NCBI RefSeq assembly: GCF_003254565.1
Contig: NZ_QJRI01000178.1
Span: forward strand, 124,001-188,000
Direction: 5' to 3'
DNA: 64,000 nucleotides
Source of the DNA: Flavobacterium nitrogenifigens
GTDB lineage: Bacteria; Bacteroidota; Bacteroidia; Flavobacteriales; Flavobacteriaceae
Below the pieces are notes generated by a model, which did not search any database, had not been told where the DNA came from, and saw only the letters and a list, made by a program, of their open reading frames with translations. Of this stretch, positions 15,976 through 25,352 are shown piece after piece. Each line of letters begins with the position of its first letter. The stretch's first letter is position 1. Both the position numbers and the translations under genes were made by a program.

Positions 15976-17388
15976 ATGGGAAGAAAAAATACAGACAAAG
16001 TTGTCTTTCATCAAATTCAAGTTCTTGATGCTGGTGCAAAAGGCGTTTCAGTAGCCAAAGCACCTGACGGAAAAGTTATCTTTATTCCGAATGTGGTACC
16101 TGGAGATGTTGTGGACGTACAGACATTAAAAAAGAGAAAAGCATATTACGAAGGTAAAGCTGTAAAATTTCATGAATTATCCGAATATAGAGTAGAGCCA
16201 ATCTGCGAACATTTCGGGGTGTGCGGAGGCTGTAAATGGCAGAATATGAAATATAGCCAACAGCTTGCGTTTAAACAAAATGAAGTTAAAAATCACTTAC
16301 AAAGAATAGGAAAAATAGAGCTTCCGGAATTTGAAGATATTTTAGGTTCTGAGAAACAGTTTTTCTATAGAAATAAAATGGAATTTTCTTTTTCTAACAG
16401 TCGTTGGCTTACCGAAAAAGAAATTGGAAGCACTGAAGATTTAGGAAACAGAAACGCTTTAGGTTTTCATATTCCGAAAATGTGGGACAAAATTCTGGAC
16501 ATCAACAAATGTCATTTACAGGAAGATCCTTCAAATGCGATTCGTAATGAAATCAGAGCTTTTGCAAACGAACATAATTTAGCGTTTTTTAATCCGAGAG
16601 AACATTCTGGATTATTAAGAACGGTAATGATTCGTACTGTTTCTACAGGAGAAATTATGGTTTTAATTCAGTTCTTTGAAGACGACAAAGAAAACAGAGA
16701 ATTAATCCTTGATCATTTATACGAGAAGTTCCCTCAGATTACTTCATTGCAATATGTGGTAAATGGCAAGCAAAACGACACTATTTACGATCAAGACGTT
16801 GTTCTTTATAAAGGGAGAGATTATATCTTGGAAGAAATGGAAGGTTTAAAATTCAGCATTAATGCTAAATCTTTCTATCAGACTAATTCTGATCAAGCTT
16901 ACGAATTATACAAAATAACACGAGATTTTGCTGATCTTACAGGAAACGAAACTGTTTATGACTTATATACAGGAACAGGGACAATTGCTCAATTCGTTTC
17001 TAAAAAAGCCAAAAAAGTTATTGGAGTAGAAAGCGTTCCAGAAGCAATTATTGATGCAAAAGCCAATGCAGAACGCAATAATATTACAAATTGCGAGTTT
17101 TTTGTTGGCGACATGAAAGTAGTATTTAACGAAGCTTTTATTGCACAGCACGGCAAACCAGACGTTATTATTACAGATCCGCCTCGTGATGGAATGCATA
17201 AAGATGTAGTAGAGCAAATTTTAAAAATTGCTCCAAAAAGAGTCGTTTATGTAAGCTGTAATTCTGCAACTCAGGCACGTGATTTAGCTTTAATGGATGA
17301 AAAATACAAAGTAACGCGTGTGAGACCTGTAGATATGTTTCCGCAGACGCATCATGTTGAAAATGTTGTACTTTTAGAACTTCGATAA
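15976..17388 (+). CDS. rlmD: 23S rRNA (uracil-C5)-methyltransferase, RlmD/RumA type
   Basis: A 470-residue protein. An N-terminal TRAM domain (about residues 1-70) is followed by the [4Fe-4S] cysteines C77, C83 and C86 in CEHFGVCGGC, with a later Cys in DINKCHL. The Rossmann methyltransferase domain has DLYTGTGTIA for SAM binding, DPPRDGMH, and the catalytic cysteine in YVSCNSATQ. It methylates C5 of a 23S rRNA uridine; which position (U1939-like or another) cannot be fixed from the sequence. It is followed after seven bases by a DUF6452 lipoprotein gene, a common Flavobacteriia order. Confidence 0.88.
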   Translation: MGRKNTDKVVFHQIQVLDAGAKGVSVAKAPDGKVIFIPNVVPGDVVDVQTLKKRKAYYEGKAVKFHELSEYRVEPICEHFGVCGGCKWQNMKYSQQLAFKQNEVKNHLQRIGKIELPEFEDILGSEKQFFYRNKMEFSFSNSRWLTEKEIGSTEDLGNRNALGFHIPKMWDKILDINKCHLQEDPSNAIRNEIRAFANEHNLAFFNPREHSGLLRTVMIRTVSTGEIMVLIQFFEDDKENRELILDHLYEKFPQITSLQYVVNGKQNDTIYDQDVVLYKGRDYILEEMEGLKFSINAKSFYQTNSDQAYELYKITRDFADLTGNETVYDLYTGTGTIAQFVSKKAKKVIGVESVPEAIIDAKANAERNNITNCEFFVGDMKVVFNEAFIAQHGKPDVIITDPPRDGMHKDVVEQILKIAPKRVVYVSCNSATQARDLALMDEKYKVTRVRPVDMFPQTHHVENVVLLELR

Positions 17389-17395
17389 AAAATAG

Positions 17396-17938
17396 ATGAA
17401 AAAACTAATCTCTCTTTTACTGCTCTTTACTTTTGGCTTATCTAGCTGCGAGAAAGATGATATCTGCGATGCCAATACGCCAACTACACCTAGATTGGTG
17501 ATTACATTTTATGATATTGCGAATCCGTCAAAAACTAAAAATGTAAGCAATTTAAAAGTTATTGGTGACAAAATGGATCAGGGAATTGTTTTTAATGAAA
17601 ATCTTGCCGAAGACGATCCATTACGATATGTAACCAATGCGAGTACCGTAATGATTCCCTTAAAAGTAAATGACAAGACAACAACCTTCAAGTTTATTTA
17701 TAACTCTCTAAGTGAAACGCCTACAACGATCAACACTGATGTTATAAAATTCAATTATACGACACAAAATGTATATGTATCAAGAGCTTGCGGATTTAAA
17801 ACTATTTTTCAGTTAACAAACGTTGCTCCTTTTATACATACTGATCCAGACGGAGATACTTTCTGGATGACCGAAGTTGATTTAGAAAACCCTAACATTG
17901 AATCTGAAAATGAAACACACATTAAAGTTTATTTTTAG
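17396..17938 (+). CDS. DUF6452 family lipoprotein
   Basis: A 180-residue protein with a lipoprotein signal peptide (MKKLISLLLLFTFGLSSC). CEKDDICDANTPTTPRL at the mature start is characteristic of the DUF6452 group. The rest is a predicted beta sandwich with one further cysteine in SRACGFKT. The function is unknown. The gene begins seven bases after rlmD and overlaps the following DUF6048 gene by 29 bases, so the three are one transcription unit. Pairing with DUF6048 suggests a joint role at the outer membrane, which is inference. Confidence 0.75.
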   Translation: MKKLISLLLLFTFGLSSCEKDDICDANTPTTPRLVITFYDIANPSKTKNVSNLKVIGDKMDQGIVFNENLAEDDPLRYVTNASTVMIPLKVNDKTTTFKFIYNSLSETPTTINTDVIKFNYTTQNVYVSRACGFKTIFQLTNVAPFIHTDPDGDTFWMTEVDLENPNIESENETHIKVYF

Positions 17939-18749
17939 TCTTTCATTATTGTTTTCAATGTTTTTAGGTTTTGCTCAGGATGTGCCTGAGATTTCTAAAA
18001 ATAAAGATACAACAGCGACTAAAAAGCCTCAAACAGAAAAAACTGTAAAAACAGCAAAACCAGAAATTCAGGAAGTTCCAAAAGATAGCGTTGTAAAAAC
18101 AGACCGCTACGGACTTCGTGTTGGTGTCGACTTGTACAAACTAACCCGCGGACTTTATGATAAAGATTATAAAGGAGTGGAATTTGTTGGAGACTGGCGT
18201 TTGACAAAAAAGTATTATATAGCGGCAGAATTAGGTTATGAAGACAAAACGACCGAAGATGACCGATTAACGTCTTCGGCAAATGGAACTTATGTAAAAG
18301 CAGGTTTTGATTATAATCTTTATCAAAATTGGCTGGATATGGAAAACTTAATTACAATAGGACTGCGTGGCGGTTTCAGTACTTTTAGTCAAGAACTAAT
18401 TAATTACAAAATCTATAATCCAAATCCGTATTGGGGAGAATTGCCTCCAATAACAGAAGGTCAAAAATACAACGGACTTACAGCAACTTGGATCGAGGTT
18501 GCAATGGGATTAAAAGCGCAAGTTTTCAGAAACGTCTTTGTTGGTTTTGGCGTACAGCTTAAACTTCTGACAACCAACAAAGAGCCTAATAATTTTGAAA
18601 ACCTTTATATCCCAGGATTCAACAGGACTTATGACGGAAGCTTCGGAATTGGTTTCAACTACACGGTTTCTTACTTTATTCCTATTTACAAGAAAAAAAC
18701 CATGGCGTCTGAAATGGCAAAGAAAGAAGAGCCAAAGAAGAAAAAATAG
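17910..18749 (+). CDS. DUF6048 family outer-membrane protein
   Basis: A 279-residue protein with a cleavable signal peptide (MKHTLKFIFSLSLLFSMFLGFAQ). A Lys/Thr/Pro-rich linker follows, then alternating aromatic and polar strands (YIAAELGYED, YVKAGFDYNL, ITIGLRGGFST, VFVGFGVQLK, FGIGFNYTVSYF) typical of a small beta barrel. The last ten residues are lysine-rich. The ATG at 17910 lies inside the DUF6452 gene; an in-frame start at 17898 adds only four residues before the signal peptide. The function is unknown. Confidence 0.75.
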   Translation: MKHTLKFIFSLSLLFSMFLGFAQDVPEISKNKDTTATKKPQTEKTVKTAKPEIQEVPKDSVVKTDRYGLRVGVDLYKLTRGLYDKDYKGVEFVGDWRLTKKYYIAAELGYEDKTTEDDRLTSSANGTYVKAGFDYNLYQNWLDMENLITIGLRGGFSTFSQELINYKIYNPNPYWGELPPITEGQKYNGLTATWIEVAMGLKAQVFRNVFVGFGVQLKLLTTNKEPNNFENLYIPGFNRTYDGSFGIGFNYTVSYFIPIYKKKTMASEMAKKEEPKKKK

Positions 18750-18905
18750 TTTTTTTTTAGGCGCTAAGATGCTAAGCTACTAAGGTTCTAAGGTTTATAT
18801 ATTAAACATAAAAAAAAGGGGTAAATTCAAATTTGAATTTACCCCTTTTTATGTTATTAAGATTAAAACTTAGAACCTTAGTAGCTTAGAACCTCAGCAC
18901 CTAAA
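18750..18905. repeat. CTAAG octamer element around a perfect terminator palindrome
   Basis: Words GCGCTAA, GATGCTAA, GCTACTAA, GGTTCTAA at 18761-18793 are mirrored by TTAGAACC, TTAGTAGC, TTAGAACC, TCAGCACC at 18870-18902. Between them, 18813-18850 is a perfect palindrome centred on AAATTT with GGGGTAAATTC/GAATTTACCCC arms. A T tract follows on both strands, making it a good bidirectional terminator for the convergent flanking genes. Confidence 0.85.
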
Positions 18906-19598
18906 CTAAGTTAACTGAAAATTAATTGCTGCTTGCGTATGTATTAAAGCAGTATCAAAAATTGGGACATTTAAGTCACCTTCTTTTATTACCAGCGGAA
19001 TTTCGGTACATCCTAAAATGATTCCTTCTGCTCCGTTTTTTATCAATTCATTGGCAATTTCTAAATAACGTTTTTTCGTTTCCTCTGTTGCAATTCCTCT
19101 TCCTAACTCTTCAAAAATAGTGTAGTGAATAAAATTTTTTACTTCTTCACTTTCAGGAATTATCGTTTCAATTCCTTTTTCAGCCAGTTTATCTTTGAAA
19201 AAATCTAATTCCATTGTGAATCTTGTTCCAAGCAAACCAACCTTTTTCAGTTCTTTCTTCTGAATTTCAACCGCCGTTTCTTCTGCAATATGAATAAGAG
19301 GAATATCAATTGCCTGCTGCAATCGATCAGCAATGACATGCATGGTATTGGCACATAAAAGAATCGCTTCTGCCCCGCCCGATTTTAAAACTTCTGCAGC
19401 TTTCAAAAGCATATTAAAAGTCGAATCCCAATCGTTAGCATCATTATTCTTTTTAATATCGGCATAATTAAAAGAGTAAATTAGACATTCGGAGAAATTT
19501 AATCCGCCGAGTTTTTCATTAATTCCTTTATTAATCAAAGTATAATAATCAGATGTAGAAACCCAGCTGATTCCGCCAATAAGTCCAATTTTCCTCAT
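18906..19598 (-). CDS. Aspartate/glutamate racemase family protein
   Basis: A 230-residue cofactor-independent racemase. The two catalytic cysteines are in LLCANTMH (about residue 82) and LGCTEIPL (about residue 196), and the N-terminus MRKIGLIGGISWVST is the family hallmark. Relatives interconvert D- and L-aspartate or glutamate, or other amino acids such as homoserine (YgeA type). The substrate is not determined. It follows a small membrane protein gene by 13 bases on the minus strand, so the two are likely cotranscribed. Confidence 0.85.
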   Translation of the reverse strand: MRKIGLIGGISWVSTSDYYTLINKGINEKLGGLNFSECLIYSFNYADIKKNNDANDWDSTFNMLLKAAEVLKSGGAEAILLCANTMHVIADRLQQAIDIPLIHIAEETAVEIQKKELKKVGLLGTRFTMELDFFKDKLAEKGIETIIPESEEVKNFIHYTIFEELGRGIATEETKKRYLEIANELIKNGAEGIILGCTEIPLVIKEGDLNVPIFDTALIHTQAAINFQLT

Positions 19599-19611
19599 AT
19601 ATTTTTTAAGA

Positions 19612-19848
19612 TTATCCGATTTCTTTAATTCCTTTTATAAAAAGCCATTTCATAAAAAGTTTTTCACCGTCTTTGGTTCTCACAGCCTGGAATTTAGGTC
19701 CAATAATAGTCCCGATTACAAATGCCGTCATCGGAATCCAGATTCCAGTTAATCCTGTATAAGCCGCAATCAAATATCTAAATAGAAGAAATAAGACTGC
19801 AAAAGCTGCCAATTGGTATAAAAAAGCGCGTAGTTGTAGTTTTGACAT
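19612..19848 (-). CDS. Small two-helix membrane protein, unknown
   Basis: A 78-residue protein with hydrophobic helices at about residues 9-28 and 37-52 (IPMTAFVIGTIIGPKF) and a basic C-terminal tail. It is probably an inner-membrane protein. I do not recognise a family. It is the first gene of a two-gene unit with the racemase. Confidence 0.65.
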   Translation of the reverse strand: MSKLQLRAFLYQLAAFAVLFLLFRYLIAAYTGLTGIWIPMTAFVIGTIIGPKFQAVRTKDGEKLFMKWLFIKGIKEIG

Positions 19849-19852
19849 TTTT

Positions 19853-20001
19853 TTTTTAGAGTTGCTAAGGTTCTGAGATGCTAAGATTCTAAGTTTTCCT
19901 TTGATTCTTAAATAACAGAAACTTAATTATTTAAATTTTATTCAATCTTTTTTTAGTTAGCTAAAATTCTTAGCATCTCAGAACCTTAGTAACTTAGAAG
20001 C
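19853..20001. repeat. CTAAG/CTTAG octamer palindromic element
   Basis: The left arm GCTAAGGTTCTGAGATGCTAAG (about 19864-19890) is matched by its reverse complement (CTTAGCATC, TCAGAACC, TTAGTAAC) at about 19969-20004. The 8-base period is the same as in the elements at 13012 and 18750. It lies between the methyltransferase gene's 3' end region and the small membrane gene's 5' side on the minus strand. Confidence 0.8.
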
Positions 20002-21159
20002 TTAGACTTGAAATTTCGTTCTCTTACTTCCCTCGTACATTTCGTATTTCACCAAACGTGCTTCAAGGCTTCCGTTAAAAAGTTTGATTTTTCTTGAAGG
20101 TTTCAATCCGACAAATTTTAAAGCTTCTAAGTTTGCTGTAATAAACCAAGCGTTGGTTCCTGGATAATTTTTCTTCAAAGTGTCTCCAATACTAGCATAG
20201 AATCTTTCCATATGAATATCCAAACGTTCATCATACGGCGGATTAAAAACAATATGAAGTTTTCCTTCTGTTTCTTTTTCCGTATCAAAGAAATTCTCTT
20301 CGTAAACTTTAATATAATCCTCTAAATTGGCATTTCTGATATTATCTTTAGCTTTACTAACCGCACTTGGCGCTTTATCAAAACCTTTAATTGTATAATG
20401 AAACTCTCTAGTTTTTTTCATTAAACTATCCACAATTGTATCAAACAAATCATTATCCCAATCTTTCCATTTTTCGAAAGCAAACTCTTTTCTGTTGATG
20501 TTTGCCGGAATATTGCAGGCAATCATAGCCGCTTCTGCCAAGAAAGTTCCAGAACCACACATCGGGTCAAGAAAATTACTTTGTCCATCCCAGCCAGATA
20601 ATAAAAGAATTCCGGCTGCTAAAACCTCATTGATAGGAGCAATATTCGTGGCCGTTCTGTAGCCACGCTGATGAAGCGAAGCTCCAGAAGTATCCAAAGC
20701 TACAGAAACCTGATCTTTATCAATATGAATATTAATACGCAAATCAGGATATTGTTTATCAATACTTGGCCTTTGCCCTGTTCTTTCTCTAAACTGATCT
20801 ACAATTGCATCTTTACATTTCTGAGAAACAAATTCAGAATGATTGAAATAAGTAGAATGCACAGTTGCATCGATCACAAAAGTCTGGTTCGCATTTAAAT
20901 ATTTTGACCAGTTTAAACCCGAAATACCTTTGTACAAAGCTTGCTCATTGTTTGCTCTAAAAGAATAAATTGGTTTTAAGACCTTAAGAGCCGTGCGTAA
21001 AGACAGATTGGCTTTATACATAAAACCTTTATCACCTTTAAAGCTTACCATTCTCACACCTTTTTCAACATCCTGAGCGCCAAGTGTGCGTAATTCTTTT
21101 TCTAATATTTCTTCAAAGCCAAAAAAACATTTGGCAATCATTTTAAAATTTTCTTCCAT
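20002..21159 (-). CDS. THUMP-domain RNA methyltransferase (RlmL N-terminal/YpsC-like)
   Basis: A 385-residue protein. An N-terminal ferredoxin-like and THUMP RNA-binding part (MIAKCFFGFEEILEKELR onward, to about residue 160) is followed by a Rossmann methyltransferase domain with DPMCGSGTFL for SAM and the N-methyltransferase catalytic motif FNPPYDERL. This is the architecture of 23S rRNA m2G2445-type methyltransferases of the RlmL/YpsC group. It lacks the RlmK half found in E. coli RlmKL. An internal ATG at residue 7 is an alternative start. Confidence 0.85.
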   Translation of the reverse strand: MEENFKMIAKCFFGFEEILEKELRTLGAQDVEKGVRMVSFKGDKGFMYKANLSLRTALKVLKPIYSFRANNEQALYKGISGLNWSKYLNANQTFVIDATVHSTYFNHSEFVSQKCKDAIVDQFRERTGQRPSIDKQYPDLRINIHIDKDQVSVALDTSGASLHQRGYRTATNIAPINEVLAAGILLLSGWDGQSNFLDPMCGSGTFLAEAAMIACNIPANINRKEFAFEKWKDWDNDLFDTIVDSLMKKTREFHYTIKGFDKAPSAVSKAKDNIRNANLEDYIKVYEENFFDTEKETEGKLHIVFNPPYDERLDIHMERFYASIGDTLKKNYPGTNAWFITANLEALKFVGLKPSRKIKLFNGSLEARLVKYEMYEGSKRTKFQV

Positions 21160-21256
21160 TTTTTTTCAATTAAAAAAAGCCAATCGCCATAACATTTTAT
21201 TATACTGGTATAAATACGTATCGAAGCGAAATAGTTATTTTTCGGCAAAAATACAC

Positions 21257-21264
21257 TAAATTTG
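21257..21264 (+). promoter_or_regulatory. Bacteroidota -7 promoter motif before the SAM methyltransferase gene
   Basis: TAAATTTG is an exact TAnnTTTG match 30 bases upstream of the ATG at 21295. No clear -33 TTG is seen. Confidence 0.5.
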
Positions 21265-21294
21265 CCGGACTTTGAATTAATTGAAATAGAATAA

Positions 21295-22059
21295 ATGTCT
21301 CAAGAACCTAACGCATCAATCCCAAATCACGAAGACGATAATCAAAACTGGTATTCTTCATGGTTTGACACGCCATATTATCACATTCTTTATAAGGATC
21401 GTAATTATCGTGAAGCTCAGGTTTTCATGGACAATTTAACGCACTACCTTAACTTGCCCGAAAAAGCAAAAGTATTGGACTTAGCATGCGGAAAAGGCCG
21501 TCATTCTATTTATTTAAATCAGTTGGGCTATGATGTTTTAGGAGCAGATTTGTCTGAAAACAGTATTGTAGAAGCCAGTAAAAATAGCAACGAAACACTG
21601 CATTTTAAAGTGCACGATATGCGCGAACCTTTTGAAGAAAAGTTTGATGCCATTTTCAACCTTTTCACCAGTTTTGGCTATTTTGAAAGCGACGACGACA
21701 ACTTAACTACTTTAAAAGCAATCAAAGAAAGCTTATCTGAATATGGTTTTGCGGTTATCGATTTCATGAACGTGGCAAACGTTATAGAAAACCTTGTACC
21801 TGAAGAAGTAAAAACCGTTGACGAGATAGATTTTCACATCAAAAGATATGTAGAAGATGGACATATTTTCAAAGAAATTGATTTTGAAGACAAAGGCAGA
21901 AAATATCATTTTACAGAAAAAGTAAAAGCACTAACTTTGAAAGACTTTCAGGATTTAATGGACGAAGCTGGAATTTTCCTTCTGGATATTTTTGGAGACT
22001 ATAAGCTTAAAAAATTCCATAAAACCGAAAGCGAAAGATTAATCATGATTTTTAAATAG
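21295..22059 (+). CDS. Class I SAM-dependent methyltransferase
   Basis: A 254-residue small-molecule-type methyltransferase with motif I VLDLACGKGRHS at about residues 60-71, an acidic motif II (GADLS), and the FNLFTSFGYF post-motif region common in UbiE/Methyltransf_25 proteins. The first 25 residues are Asp/Asn-rich and contain WYSSWFDTPYYH, a conserved lead in this subgroup. The substrate is unknown. The gene is separated from the ZIP transporter by a GTTTAATC octamer repeat. Confidence 0.8.
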   Translation: MSQEPNASIPNHEDDNQNWYSSWFDTPYYHILYKDRNYREAQVFMDNLTHYLNLPEKAKVLDLACGKGRHSIYLNQLGYDVLGADLSENSIVEASKNSNETLHFKVHDMREPFEEKFDAIFNLFTSFGYFESDDDNLTTLKAIKESLSEYGFAVIDFMNVANVIENLVPEEVKTVDEIDFHIKRYVEDGHIFKEIDFEDKGRKYHFTEKVKALTLKDFQDLMDEAGIFLLDIFGDYKLKKFHKTESERLIMIFK

Positions 22060-22146
22060 GTTTAATCGTTTAACCGTTAATTTGTTTAATCGCTAAACAA
22101 ACTAACAAGAAATTCGATTAAACGATTAAACAAAAAAACGATTAAA
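22060..22146. repeat. GTTTAATC octamer repeat with inverted arms
   Basis: Left words GTTTAATC, GTTTAACC, GTTAATTT, GTTTAATC start at 22060. Right words CGATTAAA, CGATTAAA, CAAAAAAA, CGATTAAA run to 22146. The period is exactly 8 bases and the arms are reverse complements. The last copy ends seven bases before the ZIP transporter ATG. A related CGATTAAA run occurs at 58905-58925. Confidence 0.8.
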
Positions 22147-22153
22147 CAAAAAG

Positions 22154-22822
22154 ATGAATTATCTACTACCCTTATTTTCTGTACTTTTAGGATATGGCGC
22201 GGCTTTGTTTATAAAACCCGAAAACAAAACCAATTTAAAATTACTACTGGCCTTCAGCGGTTCTTTTTTATTGTCATTAACCGTAATGCATCTTCTTCCT
22301 GATGTTTACGAATCGCACAATCATAACATCGGAATCTTTATAATGGTCGGAATTTTATTCCAGATCGTTCTCGAATTTTTCTCAAAAGGCGCCGAGCACG
22401 GACACGTACACGGACACGCAAAAATGTCTCAGATTCCGTGGCTTTTGTTTATTAGTCTTTGCATTCATGCCTTTCTAGAAGGTTTTCCTGTAAGTCACCA
22501 TCACGGCTTAGCTGTCGGAATCGCCATTCATCACCTGCCAATTGCGGTTATCTTAACAACATTTTTCATTAATGCAGATTTAAACAAAAAAGCCATTTTT
22601 GCTTTCATGCTCACATTTGCTATCATGACGCCACTAGGAACAGTAGCATCAGAATATTTGCCTTTTTTGAGTAAATATTATACCGAAATAACGGCAATCG
22701 TAATTGGAATTTTATTCCATATTTCATCAACAATTATTTTTGAAAGCAGCGAAGGACACAAATTCAATGTTGCTAAAGTTTCGATGATCGTTCTCGGAAT
22801 TTTATTGGCATTCTTTTTATAA
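22154..22822 (+). CDS. ZIP-family metal transporter
   Basis: A 222-residue membrane protein with about seven hydrophobic helices. A His-rich cytoplasmic loop (EHGHVHGHAK, about residues 77-86) lies before the ZIP signature helix IHAFLEG, and the paired metal-site helix HHLPIAVIL follows. ZIP proteins bring zinc, iron or manganese into the cytoplasm. A further SHHHG cluster lies between them. No zinc-responsive operator is obvious in front of it; the upstream gap is filled by octamer repeats. Confidence 0.85.
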   Translation: MNYLLPLFSVLLGYGAALFIKPENKTNLKLLLAFSGSFLLSLTVMHLLPDVYESHNHNIGIFIMVGILFQIVLEFFSKGAEHGHVHGHAKMSQIPWLLFISLCIHAFLEGFPVSHHHGLAVGIAIHHLPIAVILTTFFINADLNKKAIFAFMLTFAIMTPLGTVASEYLPFLSKYYTEITAIVIGILFHISSTIIFESSEGHKFNVAKVSMIVLGILLAFFL

Positions 22823-22893
22823 TGTGTCAATTAGGAAATGTGCCAATTAGAAAATTATCATTATCTAATTGGCACATTTTCTAATTATCTAAT
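22823..22893. repeat. CAATTAG octamer palindrome acting as terminator
   Basis: AAATGTGCCAATTAG at 22836-22850 pairs with CTAATTGGCACATTT at 22865-22879 between two convergent genes. The flanking words (TGTCAATT, AGGAAATG, TGCCAATT, AGAAAATT) keep the 8-base period with a different vocabulary. Confidence 0.75.
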
Positions 22894-25278
22894 TTAGTTA
22901 GCTCTCTTTTTCTCATCCTGATTTCCAAAAGCACGCTCTTTTACGTTTATCTTTTTATTTCCAAAATTATAAACCACAGACAAACGCACAAATCGGTTAC
23001 TATTGTTTTGATCGTAAACCTGTTTCACACCATTTACAACCGAAGTAAAATCTTTTAAGTAAGAAGTATTAAAAATATCATTTGCCAAAAATGCGATTTG
23101 CATCGTTTTATTAAACAAATCTTGTTTAAAACCAATATCAAAACTTGACGTATACCCTATTTTGTATAAACCATTTTCATAAGGTGGCGTGTAACTAAAA
23201 TCAATTTGAAGCTTAGAATTTTTCCCTAATACAAAAGTATTATTTGTAGAAAAATCTATTTCCAAACTATTTGACGGAGTTGCATTGATATCTTTAATAA
23301 ATTCTGTTTTTGCACCTAAAAAATACACAGAATTTTCGCTTGTCCACCAATCTGCAAAAGTTGCCGAATATGTTTCTCCAACTCCATAATTCAAACTTTT
23401 AAAATAATTATCTCTGGTTACAATTTGTGTATTTGTTTCTGGATTTGAGGTAAACAAAACGCCATAGCCGTTTGTAATTGCATTGACAAAAACCGTAGTT
23501 CTCAAAATTTCTTTATAAGAATATCCAAGCTCAAAGTTGTCACTAAACGAAGGCTGTAAAAACGGATTTCCTTCTGAATAACTATTACTGCTTATATAAA
23601 TTCGAAACGGATTCAATAAATCAAAACGTGGCCTGTTGATTCTTTTTCCATAATTTAAGGTAAAAGTATTGTTGTCGTTTTTCTTATAAGATGCAAAAAC
23701 CGTTGGAAACAATTTCAAATAATTATTAACCGTTTCCTGATTTAAAGTTTCAGAGAAACCTTTCGTTTGCGTGTTCTCCAGTCTCAAACCAACTTGAAAA
23801 TTCCATTTTTCATTGATTTTTTTATCTCCGTTAACATAAAACGCTTGATTATTTTCTGTGTAATTAAATCGGTTTGATTGTAAAGGATCTAATTCTGGAG
23901 TTCCTGTAATCGTGTTGTAATAAAGTAAATCGCTTACACTGTTTGTAAAACTCATTTTCGCGCCATAAGATAAATTCAAGACTTGAAGCGGATGTTCCAT
24001 ATCTGCCTTAAAACTCCAATTATGAATATCTTGGTTTGAGATATTTCGCCCCGACTGATTCACATCAACAAAAGTTCCATCTGCTAAATAGTCATTTGCG
24101 GTAAACTCACGATCAAATTTTGAATTGTAATTAAAATAATCCACATCAAAAGATAATTTTCGGTTCAGCGAATCCAGTTTTGTTATCAAATGCGCATTGT
24201 ACGTTAAACTTCCAGATGCTCTGTCTGCGTAACTTTTATTGATGGTATAATTTTTTAATTGATTCTGAGTATCATATCTGTCTATCACAATATCCGATTG
24301 AAAATCTGGATTATTTCTGTCGTTTATAAATTGAAAACCCACTGTTGTTTTTTCTGAAAAATCATAATCTAAAGCAAATTTCCCTGATAGATTTTCATTT
24401 TTCATTTTTGTTGTTGCGCTCATATTTGAAATTCCGTCTTCAAAATATACTTTTGAAAATTCCTCTATATTCATATATCCCGTTTTTCCGTTGACGCTTG
24501 CCGAAAGACGAAACTTATTTTTATTATAAAAGAAATTATCTCTCAAAGTAAAAATTCCATATTTATTTTGATCATAAGAAGCTGTAGTAGTATTTTTCCA
24601 CGAATCACGAACTCCTTTTTTCATTATTATATTAATCAAACCTCCAGTTCCTTCTGCTTCATACTTTGCAGGCGGGTTACTTATAATTTCTATATTTTTA
24701 ATATCACTTGCCGAAATTGATTTCAGGAAATTATTCAATTCTTCGCCCGTTAATTCAATAATTCTTCCATCAATCATAACCCTCGAAGTTCCTTTTCCTA
24801 ATATATTTATCGTATTGTTTTGCACTACAACACCAGGCGCGCTATTGATGGCGCTTAAGGCATCTCCTCCAACATTGGTTACATTATTTTCAAAATTATA
24901 GACCAAACGATCCGTTTTTTGCTCGATAGTTTTCTTTTTAGACTGAATCACAACTTCAACTAATTTTGTTTCGTTTTCTTTAAGCGTCATAACCCCTAAA
25001 TCTGTATCTTTTTCTAAGGAAATTTTATTTTCATAATCAGTAAACCCCAAAAGACTTATCCCTATTTTATAAGAACCATTTTTAAGATTGATTTCAAAAG
25101 AGCCATCTTGACTTGAAGTTGTTCCTTCAATAATTTTTCCTTCTAAATTTGAGATTGTTATTTCTGCCCATTCTAAAGGTTTTGTTTGGCTTGTTATTTT
25201 TCCTTTTAATTTTAATGTTGATTGTGCCAAACAAAATAAAGGCAATAATAAAAAGATAAGGAGGTTTGCTTTTTTCAT
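22894..25278 (-). CDS. TonB-dependent receptor / outer-membrane beta-barrel protein with carboxypeptidase-regulatory-like front
   Basis: A 794-residue outer-membrane protein. A signal peptide (MKKANLLIFLLLPLFCLAQ) is followed by a CarboxypepD-regulatory-like domain (about residues 22-105), a plug-like region with NAINSAPGVVV and the GTGGLINIIMKKG motif (about 120-220), and a large barrel with alternating aromatic strands, typical of the OMP_b-brl_3 group. The tail is unusually basic (EKKRAN) rather than ending in an aromatic residue. Substrate is unknown. A membrane-anchored AraC-type regulator lies directly upstream on the same strand and may control it. Confidence 0.85.
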   Translation of the reverse strand: MKKANLLIFLLLPLFCLAQSTLKLKGKITSQTKPLEWAEITISNLEGKIIEGTTSSQDGSFEINLKNGSYKIGISLLGFTDYENKISLEKDTDLGVMTLKENETKLVEVVIQSKKKTIEQKTDRLVYNFENNVTNVGGDALSAINSAPGVVVQNNTINILGKGTSRVMIDGRIIELTGEELNNFLKSISASDIKNIEIISNPPAKYEAEGTGGLINIIMKKGVRDSWKNTTTASYDQNKYGIFTLRDNFFYNKNKFRLSASVNGKTGYMNIEEFSKVYFEDGISNMSATTKMKNENLSGKFALDYDFSEKTTVGFQFINDRNNPDFQSDIVIDRYDTQNQLKNYTINKSYADRASGSLTYNAHLITKLDSLNRKLSFDVDYFNYNSKFDREFTANDYLADGTFVDVNQSGRNISNQDIHNWSFKADMEHPLQVLNLSYGAKMSFTNSVSDLLYYNTITGTPELDPLQSNRFNYTENNQAFYVNGDKKINEKWNFQVGLRLENTQTKGFSETLNQETVNNYLKLFPTVFASYKKNDNNTFTLNYGKRINRPRFDLLNPFRIYISSNSYSEGNPFLQPSFSDNFELGYSYKEILRTTVFVNAITNGYGVLFTSNPETNTQIVTRDNYFKSLNYGVGETYSATFADWWTSENSVYFLGAKTEFIKDINATPSNSLEIDFSTNNTFVLGKNSKLQIDFSYTPPYENGLYKIGYTSSFDIGFKQDLFNKTMQIAFLANDIFNTSYLKDFTSVVNGVKQVYDQNNSNRFVRLSVVYNFGNKKINVKERAFGNQDEKKRAN

Positions 25279-25352
25279 GATTTCTAATTTTAAAACTTGT
25301 TTCGATTAATTTGAAGCAAAGTTGCCTTAGAAATTTTGAGTATGCGACCGAC

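Noticed and set aside
22060..22153. Zinc-responsive operator before the ZIP transporter
   Set aside because: The palindromic look comes from GTTTAATC/GATTAAAC octamers found elsewhere, not from a Fur-family box.
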